Virus record (IMG/VR): IMGVR_UViG_3300031977_000172
Location: 1 to 30,911 of that record
From: a virus
DNA: 30,911 nucleotides
Direction: 5' to 3' (one strand)
The notes under the pieces were generated by a model. That model did not search any database. It had not been told where the DNA came from and saw only the letters and a list, made by a program, of their open reading frames with translations. A program made the position numbers and the translations under genes. Positions 17,601 through 24,640 of this stretch are shown here, piece by piece. Within the stretch, counting starts at the first letter, position 1, and each line of letters starts with the position of its first letter.

Positions 17601-19662
17601 TACCTGTAAATCCTTGTTCCTGTGGTGTTGGTGCTTGGCCTACGCCTATATTACCACCACCTGCTCCTGATGTATCCATTGGGTTAGCTCCTGCAGGTGC
17701 TCCCTCTGGTGCTTGTTCTGCTTGCATACCTTTCATAAGTTCTGCTTGCAGTGCAGCTTCATTCATATTGTTAGTTACTTTGTCAGGGTCAAGGTCAAGA
17801 GACTTTGCAATCTCTCTAATAATATATTGAAATTTAGCAAAAGGTGCAAGTGCAGGATTGGAAGATACTTGCAAGAATTGCATTAGTCGTTGGCTACGTA
17901 CTTCGTTAGCCATTAGTGATTCAGTACCACGTGCTTTAACTTCTAAGTCACCACGCATTTCTGGATCAAAGTCAAACTGCATATTAAATCTAAACAGTCC
18001 TTCACCAAGAGGACGTAGTAAGTAGTCATCTATATTTTTAATTACATTCTTAATGCCGCCACTAGCTGCACCCATAAGCATACTAATACCACTAGCAGTT
18101 CTACCTACACCCATGACACCAGTTTGTCCATGAGCAAAGGAAGGAAAACCAGTAGACTCATCAGCTAGTACTCGTGCCTTGTCAAACAGTTGTAAGTTCT
18201 CACCTGCAACGTTGGGAAACTTAGTGCCAAAGATAGCTTGTCCTGGAGCACCACCCTGTCTTCTAAACACTTTCCCTGGATATACTGATAGGTCTTGACC
18301 TGGAACTAAGTTAGTTTCATCTACCTCTATTAGTAGGTTGCCTGACAATACAGCATTATCTACAGCCATTCTCATAAAGCCATTCATAAGTGTTTGTGTA
18401 TCATCCATATTTTCGGCAATACCTACACCAAAGAATGAATATGGGTTTAGTTCATATGGTACAGCTTGGTATGGAATACGTGCAGGTTTAAATGGATTAA
18501 GAACCATACGGATTAGTTTACCATTACAAATCCATACGTTTGCTTGTAGTTCATCAAATGCAGATAGTTCTTCTGGAATATCTACACCTTGCTCTTCAAG
18601 CATCTCAACATCACACATACCCCAATACTCAAGTACTTCATATCTTTCTACACCGTGCTCTGGTGCATAGTCAGATAAATCATCTTCCCAGTATTGTTTG
18701 TCGTAGTTTTCACCAAGTGATATGGCTTCATCAATAACGGTACTACGAAAGTATGGACGTTTCTTTAATGCTCTCATTTGTGTACGAGAAAGTTTGTGAC
18801 GTTCAATTACATACTGTGCTTCGTCCATGCTATTTGCATCTGGATCAGGATAGAAGTTCCACACAGATACATGAGATACCTGTGGTATTGTTTTCATTAC
18901 AGGATTATATTCACCTTCTTCATCCCAGTTAGGATACTCTTTGTCTACAGCAAATGGTCCTTTCATTACACCTGTACCAAACAATGCCATTTCAAATGCA
19001 GTGCTTCGTAAATGTTTAGATGCAGAGGACTCTTCTAATTGATCCTGTATTTTCTTTTGCATTTTCTTTGCTGCAATCATTGCAGGACTAAATGTAATAG
19101 CTGTTGGTGTTTTACCTACACCCTTTTTAACATTATCTATACCTTCAAACTTATCCTTGATAGGACCAAGCATTTCATTTAATGTTTTAAGTGTAGCACC
19201 TGCAGGAAATTCTTTACCGTCACCTTTAAAACCGTAAGGACTACTTTCATTTAATTCGTTCTCACGCATCTGCTCTGGTTCAGCAGGATCAAAACTTACA
19301 TCTGCAACTACACCCTCTGGTAATTCTGTAGGTTCTATTGATAGAGGAAAACGATTATTAGCAAAAAGTACATCAACGATTTGTCCATATGCTGCCAGAG
19401 TTTTTGTCTTAGTAACCTTAATAAAAACCCTAGATTTTTCTGCTTCAGTAAATTGTACATCTGGACCATATATACCTCTATAGTTTCTGTACGACTTTAA
19501 CCAACGTTCTTCATCTTGCCTACGATAATCCTCAGACCTATGATAACGTTCCATGATAAATGGAATAATTTTAGAAGTATCTGCATCTTCCTCAACAGAG
19601 TTATCTGTATCCTCTAATGCAATTGAATCGTCTTCAATAAATATGTCGTTTTCTTCTGCCAT
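17536..19662 (-). CDS. Portal protein
   Basis: A 708-residue portal of the P22-like type, forming the dodecameric DNA channel at one capsid vertex. An acidic N-terminal tail (residues 1-30) precedes a 'RRQDEERWLKSYRNYRGIYG' helix. The characteristic 'IKVTKTKTLAAYGQIVDVLF' region follows. Later come the wing/crown strand sections (MKGPFAVDKEYPNW, WNFYPDPDANSMDEAQYVIE), the YEVLEYWGMCD strand, 'PFKPARIPYQAVPYELNPYS' and 'FGVGIAENMDDTQTLMNGFM', the tunnel-loop region near FRRQGGAPGQAIFGTKFPN, and a Gly/Gln/Pro-rich tail. A good ribosome binding site (AAGGA) precedes the start. It is next to the terminase large subunit gene, 11 bp away. Confidence 0.9.
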   Translation of the reverse strand: MAEENDIFIEDDSIALEDTDNSVEEDADTSKIIPFIMERYHRSEDYRRQDEERWLKSYRNYRGIYGPDVQFTEAEKSRVFIKVTKTKTLAAYGQIVDVLFANNRFPLSIEPTELPEGVVADVSFDPAEPEQMRENELNESSPYGFKGDGKEFPAGATLKTLNEMLGPIKDKFEGIDNVKKGVGKTPTAITFSPAMIAAKKMQKKIQDQLEESSASKHLRSTAFEMALFGTGVMKGPFAVDKEYPNWDEEGEYNPVMKTIPQVSHVSVWNFYPDPDANSMDEAQYVIERHKLSRTQMRALKKRPYFRSTVIDEAISLGENYDKQYWEDDLSDYAPEHGVERYEVLEYWGMCDVEMLEEQGVDIPEELSAFDELQANVWICNGKLIRMVLNPFKPARIPYQAVPYELNPYSFFGVGIAENMDDTQTLMNGFMRMAVDNAVLSGNLLIEVDETNLVPGQDLSVYPGKVFRRQGGAPGQAIFGTKFPNVAGENLQLFDKARVLADESTGFPSFAHGQTGVMGVGRTASGISMLMGAASGGIKNVIKNIDDYLLRPLGEGLFRFNMQFDFDPEMRGDLEVKARGTESLMANEVRSQRLMQFLQVSSNPALAPFAKFQYIIREIAKSLDLDPDKVTNNMNEAALQAELMKGMQAEQAPEGAPAGANPMDTSGAGGGNIGVGQAPTPQEQGFTGNAGQGAPQQAQGVGQQPSPVG

Positions 19663-19673
19663 TTATTTTTTCC

Positions 19674-21245
19674 TTAATAACCAAACGTTGCATCTGCTAC
19701 ACGCATACCAACTGAAGGTGTTCCATATGGGTCATAATCAAATACACTAAACCTTGGTCGTGACATTATACCATATCTTAACGCATCATACAAGTGGTCT
19801 TCTGAATGTGTATCAATATCTTCTGGATTCTTTTTATCTAACGGTATTGCAGGTAGTTGTGATACTATGTTAGTACAGGTGTTAAAGAAAACTAATCTTG
19901 GATTTTCTGTAAACTCATCTACCTGTAATCGTCTATGTATTTCGTTTTTACCTGCAACACGAGAACCTTTTGATCTATCTGAAGGACGCCATCTACATCC
20001 TCTGCTTATCATTTGCTCTGCAAGTGACGGTCCAGTGTCTCCACGTTTATGCCACAAAGAACTGTCCAGTACGCCATATTTAATATTACCATCTTCTGCT
20101 TCCATGTTTAAAACCATATCTGCAAGATCGGTAGCTAATACTTTACTTACGTATAGTTCTCTATATACAATCAATTGTTCATCAGGTGCTACAGCAAACC
20201 ACACAACTCCTGATTTACTTCCGTACCCATAGTCACATGCTCTAAACTTGACCCAGTTAGATGGTATTCTAAAAGGCTCAATTACATGTATGTTTCTATC
20301 AAACTCTGTAAAGGCTGCACCTTCTTTTATATCCCAGTCACCTTCTAGTAGTTGCCTACGTTGTTGTTCTGGTAGTGACAGTAGCATTGCTTCATAGTCA
20401 CCTTGTTTAGATAGATATGGGTTATCCGATAATCGTGCAGGTATAAACCTACGTTTGAATAATGCTTTACCTGCTTTCTCATGACCTGCAGGATATTTAA
20501 GAACCTCACCTGTTTCTATGTCGGTAGCTTCAAATGGTTTATTTGGAGCAGCAGGATCAATAAACATTTTCTTTACCCAGTGGTGTCCTCTACCTCCTGG
20601 GTTAGTGGTAGCTCTCATATACACTGGCAAGTCGGGTGCAGTGGACCGTAGACGAGATCGCATGTAGTTCCATGCAAATGGTGAGGGCCATTGTGTCAAC
20701 TCGTCAAAGCCTATCCAACTAAAAGCTAGACCTTGGTAACGCAGGACGTCATCTTCCCTGTCTAGGTAGGACATCCACAACCTCGCACCAGAGGGCGCAG
20801 TCCACTGCATTTTTCGTTCAGACCACTTTATACCCTTCCAGATTTTAGGATACATTTCTTGTGATTTGAATATTAACTCTCTTAGTTCTTCTGTAGTATG
20901 CCGTAGAAGCAGTCCTGAAAAGTCAGGATGACCCATGTACCTCAATGGGTCTGCAAGCATTGCATACGACTTGCCCCCACCTGCACTGCCGCCATATAGA
21001 ACTTCACGTTCACCTGCAGCTAGAAAGTCTGTTTGTGGGCCATCGTTAGGTTTAAATATAACGTTGTGTTGTTCCTCAACAGGAATCTCCTCAACGATAC
21101 TAACTGGCTTTGGGGTAGCTTTCTTCTTCAATGGCTTTTGCACCGAGGCGTTTGTTTTCGATTTCTTCTGCCTTGGCGATTGCCTTTTTCGCATAGTCTG
21201 CCCATCTGCGTAGGCTTCCAACTTTGTTTTTTCTACGTCTTTCAT
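19674..21245 (-). CDS. terL: Terminase large subunit
   Basis: A 523-residue packaging ATPase-nuclease. Walker A is GGSAGGGKS at residues 85-93. Walker B is the hydrophobic strand FSWIGF followed by D181-E182. The coupling motif is TTNPGG near residue 213. The RNase H-like nuclease domain begins with FRACDYGYGS (catalytic Asp about 338), followed by a second acidic motif region (GVLDSSLW, about 405-412) and a final Asp in SEDHLYDALRYG. The ATG at 21245 gives a basic 45-residue N-terminal arm whose DNA also encodes the end of the HTH gene (146-bp overlap). A second ATG at 21194 would leave a 95-bp overlap. No start lies after the overlap and before Walker A. Confidence 0.93.
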   Translation of the reverse strand: MKDVEKTKLEAYADGQTMRKRQSPRQKKSKTNASVQKPLKKKATPKPVSIVEEIPVEEQHNVIFKPNDGPQTDFLAAGEREVLYGGSAGGGKSYAMLADPLRYMGHPDFSGLLLRHTTEELRELIFKSQEMYPKIWKGIKWSERKMQWTAPSGARLWMSYLDREDDVLRYQGLAFSWIGFDELTQWPSPFAWNYMRSRLRSTAPDLPVYMRATTNPGGRGHHWVKKMFIDPAAPNKPFEATDIETGEVLKYPAGHEKAGKALFKRRFIPARLSDNPYLSKQGDYEAMLLSLPEQQRRQLLEGDWDIKEGAAFTEFDRNIHVIEPFRIPSNWVKFRACDYGYGSKSGVVWFAVAPDEQLIVYRELYVSKVLATDLADMVLNMEAEDGNIKYGVLDSSLWHKRGDTGPSLAEQMISRGCRWRPSDRSKGSRVAGKNEIHRRLQVDEFTENPRLVFFNTCTNIVSQLPAIPLDKKNPEDIDTHSEDHLYDALRYGIMSRPRFSVFDYDPYGTPSVGMRVADATFGY

Positions 21246-21531
21246 TATCCAACCGTTTCTTTAATCCTACGTGAGATATAGACCGTCCTGTATTTCTAGA
21301 TAACCAGTTTGCTACTTCACGATATGAATACTGCTTTAGATATTTCTTTGCCTCTTCAAGCATATCAAGCTCGTGCTCAACAGGCTGAAGTATATCAGGA
21401 TCGTCCTTATCTATTTCATATCCGAATGGTATTGTTCTTGAGATACGTGGAATTGCAATCCATTCGTTGTCTTCTTTTATGTCGGTTGGTTGGGGTAACT
21501 TCCACTTCTGTAGAGGTTTAGTCATCGTCAT
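21100..21531 (-). CDS. Helix-turn-helix protein between terminase subunits
   Basis: A 143-residue protein. Residues ~60-95 (AKKYLKQYSYREVANWLSR followed by NTGRSISHVGLKKRLDNERR) form a clear helix-turn-helix with a recognition-helix-like 'SHVGLKKRL'. The C-terminal third is a basic helical segment (RRWADYAKKAIAKAEEIENK). The N-terminal half has a 'DEWIAIPRISRTIPFGYE' type element. Its position between the small and large terminase genes suggests a DNA-recognition accessory of the packaging motor, perhaps for site choice; a transcription factor is the alternative. It overlaps the small subunit gene by 14 bp and the large subunit gene by 146 bp. Confidence 0.8.
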   Translation of the reverse strand: MTMTKPLQKWKLPQPTDIKEDNEWIAIPRISRTIPFGYEIDKDDPDILQPVEHELDMLEEAKKYLKQYSYREVANWLSRNTGRSISHVGLKKRLDNERRRKNKVGSLRRWADYAKKAIAKAEEIENKRLGAKAIEEESYPKAS

Positions 21532-21889
21532 CCATTTGTTTTGGTGGCATAAGCATTACACCACCCTTTGCTTCTACTTGCATCTTTTCTGTTTTAACTA
21601 GACCTGTACGATCAAGTAGTTCTTTGGCAGCTTGCATCTTATCACGAATACCCAACTCAGTAGGATCGTACAATGCACCCACCATAGACATTGCAGCTTT
21701 CGGTGCATTACGTGCCATATAAGTCTGCGTTGCATCTAGTATTTCTTCTTTAAGAGACTTTACCACTTCAGCAGATGATGTAGCATCTGAGTATCCTGCA
21801 AGTTTCTTTGCGGTCACAATGTCTCCACCTGCTTCGTCAAACAGTACAGCCAATAGCTTTTGTTGCTTTTCTGTTAGTGCTCTTGTCAT
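21518..21889 (-). CDS. terS: Terminase small subunit
   Basis: A 123-residue protein with the typical small-subunit order. LTEKQQKLLAVLFDEAGGD and AKKLAGYSDATSSAEVV form the N-terminal helix-turn-helix. A central oligomerisation helix follows (RNAPKAAMSMVGALYDPTEL), and then AAKELLDRTGLVK with an acidic end (DDDD). It should bind the packaging start site and deliver the genome to the large subunit. It overlaps the preceding spanin-like gene by 4 bp (ATGA) and the HTH gene by 14 bp, so the packaging and lysis genes are translationally coupled. Confidence 0.85.
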   Translation of the reverse strand: MTRALTEKQQKLLAVLFDEAGGDIVTAKKLAGYSDATSSAEVVKSLKEEILDATQTYMARNAPKAAMSMVGALYDPTELGIRDKMQAAKELLDRTGLVKTEKMQVEAKGGVMLMPPKQMDDDD

Positions 21890-22239
21890 AGTTTTGATCT
21901 TCCAAATAATAATAGAACAAAGTTAAGTATACCTCTGCCCATTTCTGTAGGTGTTGGCAGTAACCATCCTAGTAACAATAGGATCATTACCCAAGGTGGT
22001 ATGTTTTGAATGTTGAGTTTTTCAACCATACCTGTTTCTACTTCTTTTAAAACTTCTGTAGTTATTACGTCTCTACCTGCAGTAGTTTCTTCTGTTTGTT
22101 CTACAGACATTACTGCCTGTCTATTCTCTGCACCTATCTGTGCATTGCTATTTACGGTTGGCCCACCTGATCCTCCTAGCAGACCTAGAGTACTCAAACC
22201 ACAACCAGATAAAAATAGAACGAGTACTAACCATCGCAT
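21886..22239 (-). CDS. Spanin-like lipoprotein (possible u-spanin)
   Basis: A 117-residue protein with a lipoprotein signal: a hydrophobic start MRWLVLVLFL, lipobox L-S-G-C with the acylated Cys at residue 13. A polar, Gln/Glu-rich periplasmic stretch (about 25-78) follows. Then comes a hydrophobic segment PPWVMILLLLGWLL (81-94) and a second hydrophobic stretch (ILNFVLLLFG). A lipid anchor at one end and a membrane helix at the other is the topology of unimolecular spanins, which fuse inner and outer membranes at the last step of lysis. The gene is directly downstream of the endolysin with a 1-nt overlap, which fits. The name is inferred from topology and place, not from a domain hit. Confidence 0.65.
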   Translation of the reverse strand: MRWLVLVLFLSGCGLSTLGLLGGSGGPTVNSNAQIGAENRQAVMSVEQTEETTAGRDVITTEVLKEVETGMVEKLNIQNIPPWVMILLLLGWLLPTPTEMGRGILNFVLLLFGRSKL

Positions 22240-22706
22240 TACATCAACTCAAAATGAGGGGCATCAATAAATGGTCTACGCCCTTGTGACCTACGTAAAT
22301 CTACATATGCCATCATTGCATCTTCTGCTGATCCTTCGTATGTACGAATATCACCTTCACTCCATGCTGCTCCCCACTTAATACTGCAACCTATTTCTTC
22401 TGCTGCCTGTTTAAATGCATCACAAATATCATCGTACAAGTTTAGTTCCCACGATACATCTGGACCTACATAGGCTACAACATCTACCGCATGGCTAAAG
22501 CCATCGTCCTGTAGTAAATGCTTGGATCGCATCGTCTGAGATCTTCCTGCAGCTACGTTAGCCTTTTGCTCTTCAAAAGTTCGTACACCCTGCGTCACCC
22601 CAAAGTCTACCTTTGTTAGTTGAATAGCTCGTTCAACTACTGCTGTCATATCTGGATGTACTCCTTCAAGTCTATCCATTGATCGTTGTGAAAGTCTAAA
22701 AGTCAT
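22239..22706 (-). CDS. Endolysin, M15-type L-alanyl-D-glutamate peptidase
   Basis: A 155-residue peptidoglycan peptidase. The zinc-site motif is spread over SKHLLQDDGFSHAVDVVAY (residues 61-79), with His63 or His72 and Asp75, and the C-terminal DAPHFEL supplies His151. The FGVTQGVRTFEEQ strand-loop (35-47) and IKWGAAWSEGD (109-119) are the usual supporting segments of M15/VanY-like endolysins such as that of T5. It has no signal peptide, so a holin is expected; candidates in the window are the EF-hand membrane protein at 23161 and the small protein at 2218. Starts and stops overlap neighbours by one base on both sides. Confidence 0.85.
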   Translation of the reverse strand: MTFRLSQRSMDRLEGVHPDMTAVVERAIQLTKVDFGVTQGVRTFEEQKANVAAGRSQTMRSKHLLQDDGFSHAVDVVAYVGPDVSWELNLYDDICDAFKQAAEEIGCSIKWGAAWSEGDIRTYEGSAEDAMMAYVDLRRSQGRRPFIDAPHFELM

Positions 22707-23161
22707 TATCTTCTTCTTCTATTAAAAATTCTACCAATAGCCCTACGATTTGATGCTAAACGTCTTCTCATTGGTGAACGTCTTCCTAGTGGACTTCTAC
22801 TACGTCTTGCCTGTGTTGGTGACATTCTTCTGTCTCTTAAACCTGTATTTCTACGTCTTGTTCGTGAGCTTCTTTTGTAAATATCAGCTAGTGAAGGTCT
22901 ACTCCTACGTCTTGCTTGTGTTGGTACTGAAGATCTATTAGTAGGTTTTGCCTGTGTTGGTACTGAAGATCTATTAGTAGGTCTTGCTTGTGTTGGTCTT
23001 GCACGACTACGACTTGTTGCCCTACGTTGTAATCTATTAAAAGCACTCATTGCATTTCGTTGTGCTGATCTTCTATTAGAGCTAGGTGTGGGTCTACGTC
23101 TGGATCTACCAAATCCCCTGACTCTACTACCAAAAATACTTCTTCTTGTTGGTCTTCGCAT
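22706..23161 (-). CDS. Arginine-rich basic protein with PTQAR repeats
   Basis: A 151-residue protein, about one third Arg plus many Ser, Pro and Thr, with no long hydrophobic stretch. It opens MRRPTRRSIFGSRVRGFGRS and ends AIGRIFNRRRR. The middle has repeats of PTQAR, with two perfect 12-residue copies of PTNRSSVPTQA(R/K) coded by a 36-bp tandem repeat. Such protamine-like composition points to nucleic-acid binding or condensation, perhaps packed in the virion or acting on host DNA. It lies inside the lysis cassette, between the EF-hand membrane protein and the endolysin, sharing single bases with both. No characterised family is recognised. Confidence 0.75.
   Translation of the reverse strand: MRRPTRRSIFGSRVRGFGRSRRRPTPSSNRRSAQRNAMSAFNRLQRRATSRSRARPTQARPTNRSSVPTQAKPTNRSSVPTQARRRSRPSLADIYKRSSRTRRRNTGLRDRRMSPTQARRSRSPLGRRSPMRRRLASNRRAIGRIFNRRRR
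22917..22988. repeat. 36-bp tandem repeat, two copies plus a fragment
   Basis: Two nearly identical 36-bp units start at 22917 and 22953 and differ only at about two positions. A third, truncated unit begins at 22989. They keep the frame of the Arg-rich gene and add 12 residues per copy, so protein length may vary between strains. Confidence 0.8.
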
Positions 23162-23490
23162 TACCTCATGTCCTTTTTCATTGCTAACTTATTGCCCATA
23201 GGTTTACCTGCCATATAAGCAGTTGCACCCATATATGCAGCTACGATACCAGTCTGGGCAATATAAAATAACCCAAGCAAATCTGCAAGGGCATTAACTC
23301 TTGTATCTGACATCATAGGGGTAAATAAAAATACAGTAAAAATAATCATCATAGCCATAGCTACCCATGCCATCTTTTTCTGAGACTCTGCTTTTTCTTC
23401 ACGTAGCTCTATCTCAAGCATACGTTCTTTCATTGCTACTTCAGCTTCTGTGATTTCACCATCACCATCTATATCAAAATCTACTACCAA
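23161..23490 (-). CDS. EF-hand plus two-helix membrane protein, holin candidate
   Basis: A 109-residue protein. Residues 6-17 (DIDGDGEITEAE) are a textbook 12-residue EF-hand loop, with ligands D6, D8, D10, E12, T14 and E17. A charged helix (KERMLEIELREEKAESQKK) leads to a first hydrophobic helix (about 41-59, AWVAMAMMIIFTVFLFTPM) and a second (about 66-93, LADLLGLFYIAQTGIVAAYM). A basic C-tail follows. Two membrane helices beside the endolysin would suit a holin, and the EF-hand suggests calcium sensing. The family is common in marine phages, but I know of no proven function. It shares one base with the Arg-rich gene. Confidence 0.75.
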   Translation of the reverse strand: MVVDFDIDGDGEITEAEVAMKERMLEIELREEKAESQKKMAWVAMAMMIIFTVFLFTPMMSDTRVNALADLLGLFYIAQTGIVAAYMGATAYMAGKPMGNKLAMKKDMR

Positions 23491-23748
23491 TTAGGATCTC
23501 CTGTAACGTCTGGAAGTTTTAGCAGCCCCTTTAGGCTGTTTCGAAAATTGTTTACCTGCTGCCGTATCTTTTCTTTTCTTGGCAGTACTTGCTGCGTATT
23601 GTGAGCTAGACATTGCTTTGATTGCTGCTTCTGGCAAGTATCGTTCACCAGTTGCTTTTGGTCCTTGCGTAGAAGGTTTACCACTTTTAGTTCTCCACTT
23701 TTGTTTTGTCCACCTGTCAAGGCTTTGTTGTGATTTTGCTTTAGCCAT
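23491..23748 (-). CDS. Small basic conserved marine-phage protein (DUF5872-like)
   Basis: An 85-residue basic protein with the motif QSLDRWTKQKWRTKSGKPS, then GERYLPEAAIKAMSSSQYAA and a Lys/Arg-rich end (KQFSKQPKGAAKTSRRYRRS). The 'W-T-KQ-WRT-SGKPS--G--ATGERYLP--A' pattern recurs in cyanophages and other marine phages; I recall it as DUF5872. No function is known to me. The basic charge suggests a nucleic-acid contact or a virion component. It overlaps the next upstream gene by 8 bp and abuts the EF-hand gene start. The overlapping longer frame at 23484-23816 is a shadow. Confidence 0.75.
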   Translation of the reverse strand: MAKAKSQQSLDRWTKQKWRTKSGKPSTQGPKATGERYLPEAAIKAMSSSQYAASTAKKRKDTAAGKQFSKQPKGAAKTSRRYRRS

Positions 23749-24202
23749 TTACTAACCATGCTATAAATATAAGAGCACCTAGTCCTGAAGCTAACAACAA
23801 ACCTGTAACAGTCCATGTAATAATTGCTTCTTGTATTTCAGCTTTACGATACTCTTGCTCTTTCTTTTGTTTACGTATTCTACCTTCTGTGGCTACAAGT
23901 TCATCCCATGCAGATGGACCCATACTGAAACTAATCCAATCTTTAAGTTCCTTACGCATGGCGTCAGCTTTTTTCTTAGCTGTAAATATTTCCAATGCTT
24001 CAGCTTCGACTGACTGTCCATTAAGAGCTTTCCACCAAGGGGGGTTTTTGTTTTTTTGTTCTGCATAAGATAGGTCACTCATAGCCCCTGCCCATTGGGT
24101 CAACTGTCCTGACATATCTTGCAGGTCTTTACCTACCTGAAAGCCCTTCTTGAGGGCATTAAATGCTACAGTAGCCCCACCGATTATTGTAACTGGGTCC
24201 AT
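23741..24202 (-). CDS. Conserved helical protein with C-terminal membrane anchor
   Basis: A 153-residue protein, mostly helical. It has an N-terminal MDPVTIIGGATVAFNALKKG, an 'LQDMSGQLTQWAGAMSDLSY' helix, NPPWWKALNGQSVEAEALE, a 'KADAMRKELKDWISFSMGPS' helix, then a charged coiled coil and one hydrophobic helix at 129-150 (ITWTVTGLLLASGLGALIFI). This architecture is common in marine myo- and podoviruses and usually labelled hypothetical. A tail-anchored protein with a long cytoplasmic helical part could be an inner-membrane accessory to lysis or assembly, but nothing in the sequence decides this. The gap to the next upstream gene is 8 bp. Confidence 0.75.
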   Translation of the reverse strand: MDPVTIIGGATVAFNALKKGFQVGKDLQDMSGQLTQWAGAMSDLSYAEQKNKNPPWWKALNGQSVEAEALEIFTAKKKADAMRKELKDWISFSMGPSAWDELVATEGRIRKQKKEQEYRKAEIQEAIITWTVTGLLLASGLGALIFIAWLVNG

Positions 24203-24210
24203 GTTAGCCT

Positions 24211-24390
24211 CTAAGTTTTGTAGCCACCGCCTTTGGCTTTATATTGTTTTGCAAGCATTTGGGCTTTACGTGCAGACCACTGACCTGCCTTGCCCCCTTT
24301 GGTTCCTGACTTAATGCGGTTAAACAAATTCCTACGCATACTAGGGTTAGTATAATTTCCTGCCGCATTTACTTTAGACTTTGTAGCCAT
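24211..24390 (-). CDS. 59-residue basic conserved phage protein
   Basis: This small gene reads MATKSKVNAAGNYTNPSMRR, then a FNRIKSG hinge, KGGKAGQWSARKAQMLAKQY and a KAKGGGYKT end. The elements VNAAGNYT-P-MR, GGKAGQWSARKAQMLAK and GGGY recur in cyanophage genomes, which supports a true gene despite its length. It is strongly basic and Gly-rich, so a nucleic-acid or virion role is plausible but unproven. Its ATG lies inside the end of the DUF1127 gene (17-bp overlap), so both are probably translated from one mRNA. Confidence 0.75.
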   Translation of the reverse strand: MATKSKVNAAGNYTNPSMRRNLFNRIKSGTKGGKAGQWSARKAQMLAKQYKAKGGGYKT

Positions 24391-24538
24391 ATCTTAAAAC
24401 TCTTTCTATATCGTATCGACCTATGCCTATGTCTCTTAGCTCTGAATCGGTCATGCTATATAATTGATCACGTGCAATTCTTCGTTTTGCAGATTCAATT
24501 CTAGCTTCAATTAGTCTGTTGAATATTCTTTTTAACAT
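24374..24538 (-). CDS. DUF1127 (YjiS-like) small protein
   Basis: A 54-residue protein starting MLKRIFNRLIEARIESAKRR. Its second half, LYSMTDSELRDIGIGRYDIE followed by RVL, fits the DUF1127 consensus 'L---sD-eLrDIGi-R-dI---v'. DUF1127 proteins are short, Arg-rich and abundant in alphaproteobacteria, where some have been linked to RNA turnover and to carbon and phosphate metabolism. A strong ribosome binding site (AAAGGAG, 8-nt spacing) precedes the ATG. It is the first gene after a promoter, so it may be well expressed. A phage copy suggests interference with, or borrowing of, a host regulatory protein; that is inference. Confidence 0.8.
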   Translation of the reverse strand: MLKRIFNRLIEARIESAKRRIARDQLYSMTDSELRDIGIGRYDIERVLRYGYKV

Positions 24539-24596
24539 AATCTATCTCCTTTGTTAACGGTAACTTTTGCTACCAGAGATAGTTATATCATATATA

Positions 24597-24625
24597 GTTA
24601 TAACATACTACAGATAAAAATGCAA
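24597..24625 (-). promoter_or_regulatory. Candidate promoter for the DUF1127-lysis-packaging operon
   Basis: On the minus strand TTGCAT (24620-24625) and TATAAC (24597-24602) are separated by 17 bp. A second TATAACTAT follows just downstream, making a direct repeat with the first. The -35 hexamer lies in the right arm of the terminator-like hairpin at 24616-24640. Confidence 0.5.
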
Positions 24626-24640
24626 CCCCGATATGCATTT
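24616..24640 (-). terminator. Weak rho-independent-like terminator
   Basis: Immediately after the stop of the gene at 24639, a hairpin with arms AAATGCA/TGCATTT and a 9-nt loop is followed on the minus strand by a short T run. The stem has only two G-C pairs, so termination may be partial. It separates the accessory operon from the DUF1127 operon. Confidence 0.45.

Noticed and set aside
23484-23816. A 110-codon minus-strand frame
   Set aside because: It overlaps the well-supported 85-residue gene and the end of the 153-residue gene in another frame, and has no familiar pattern.
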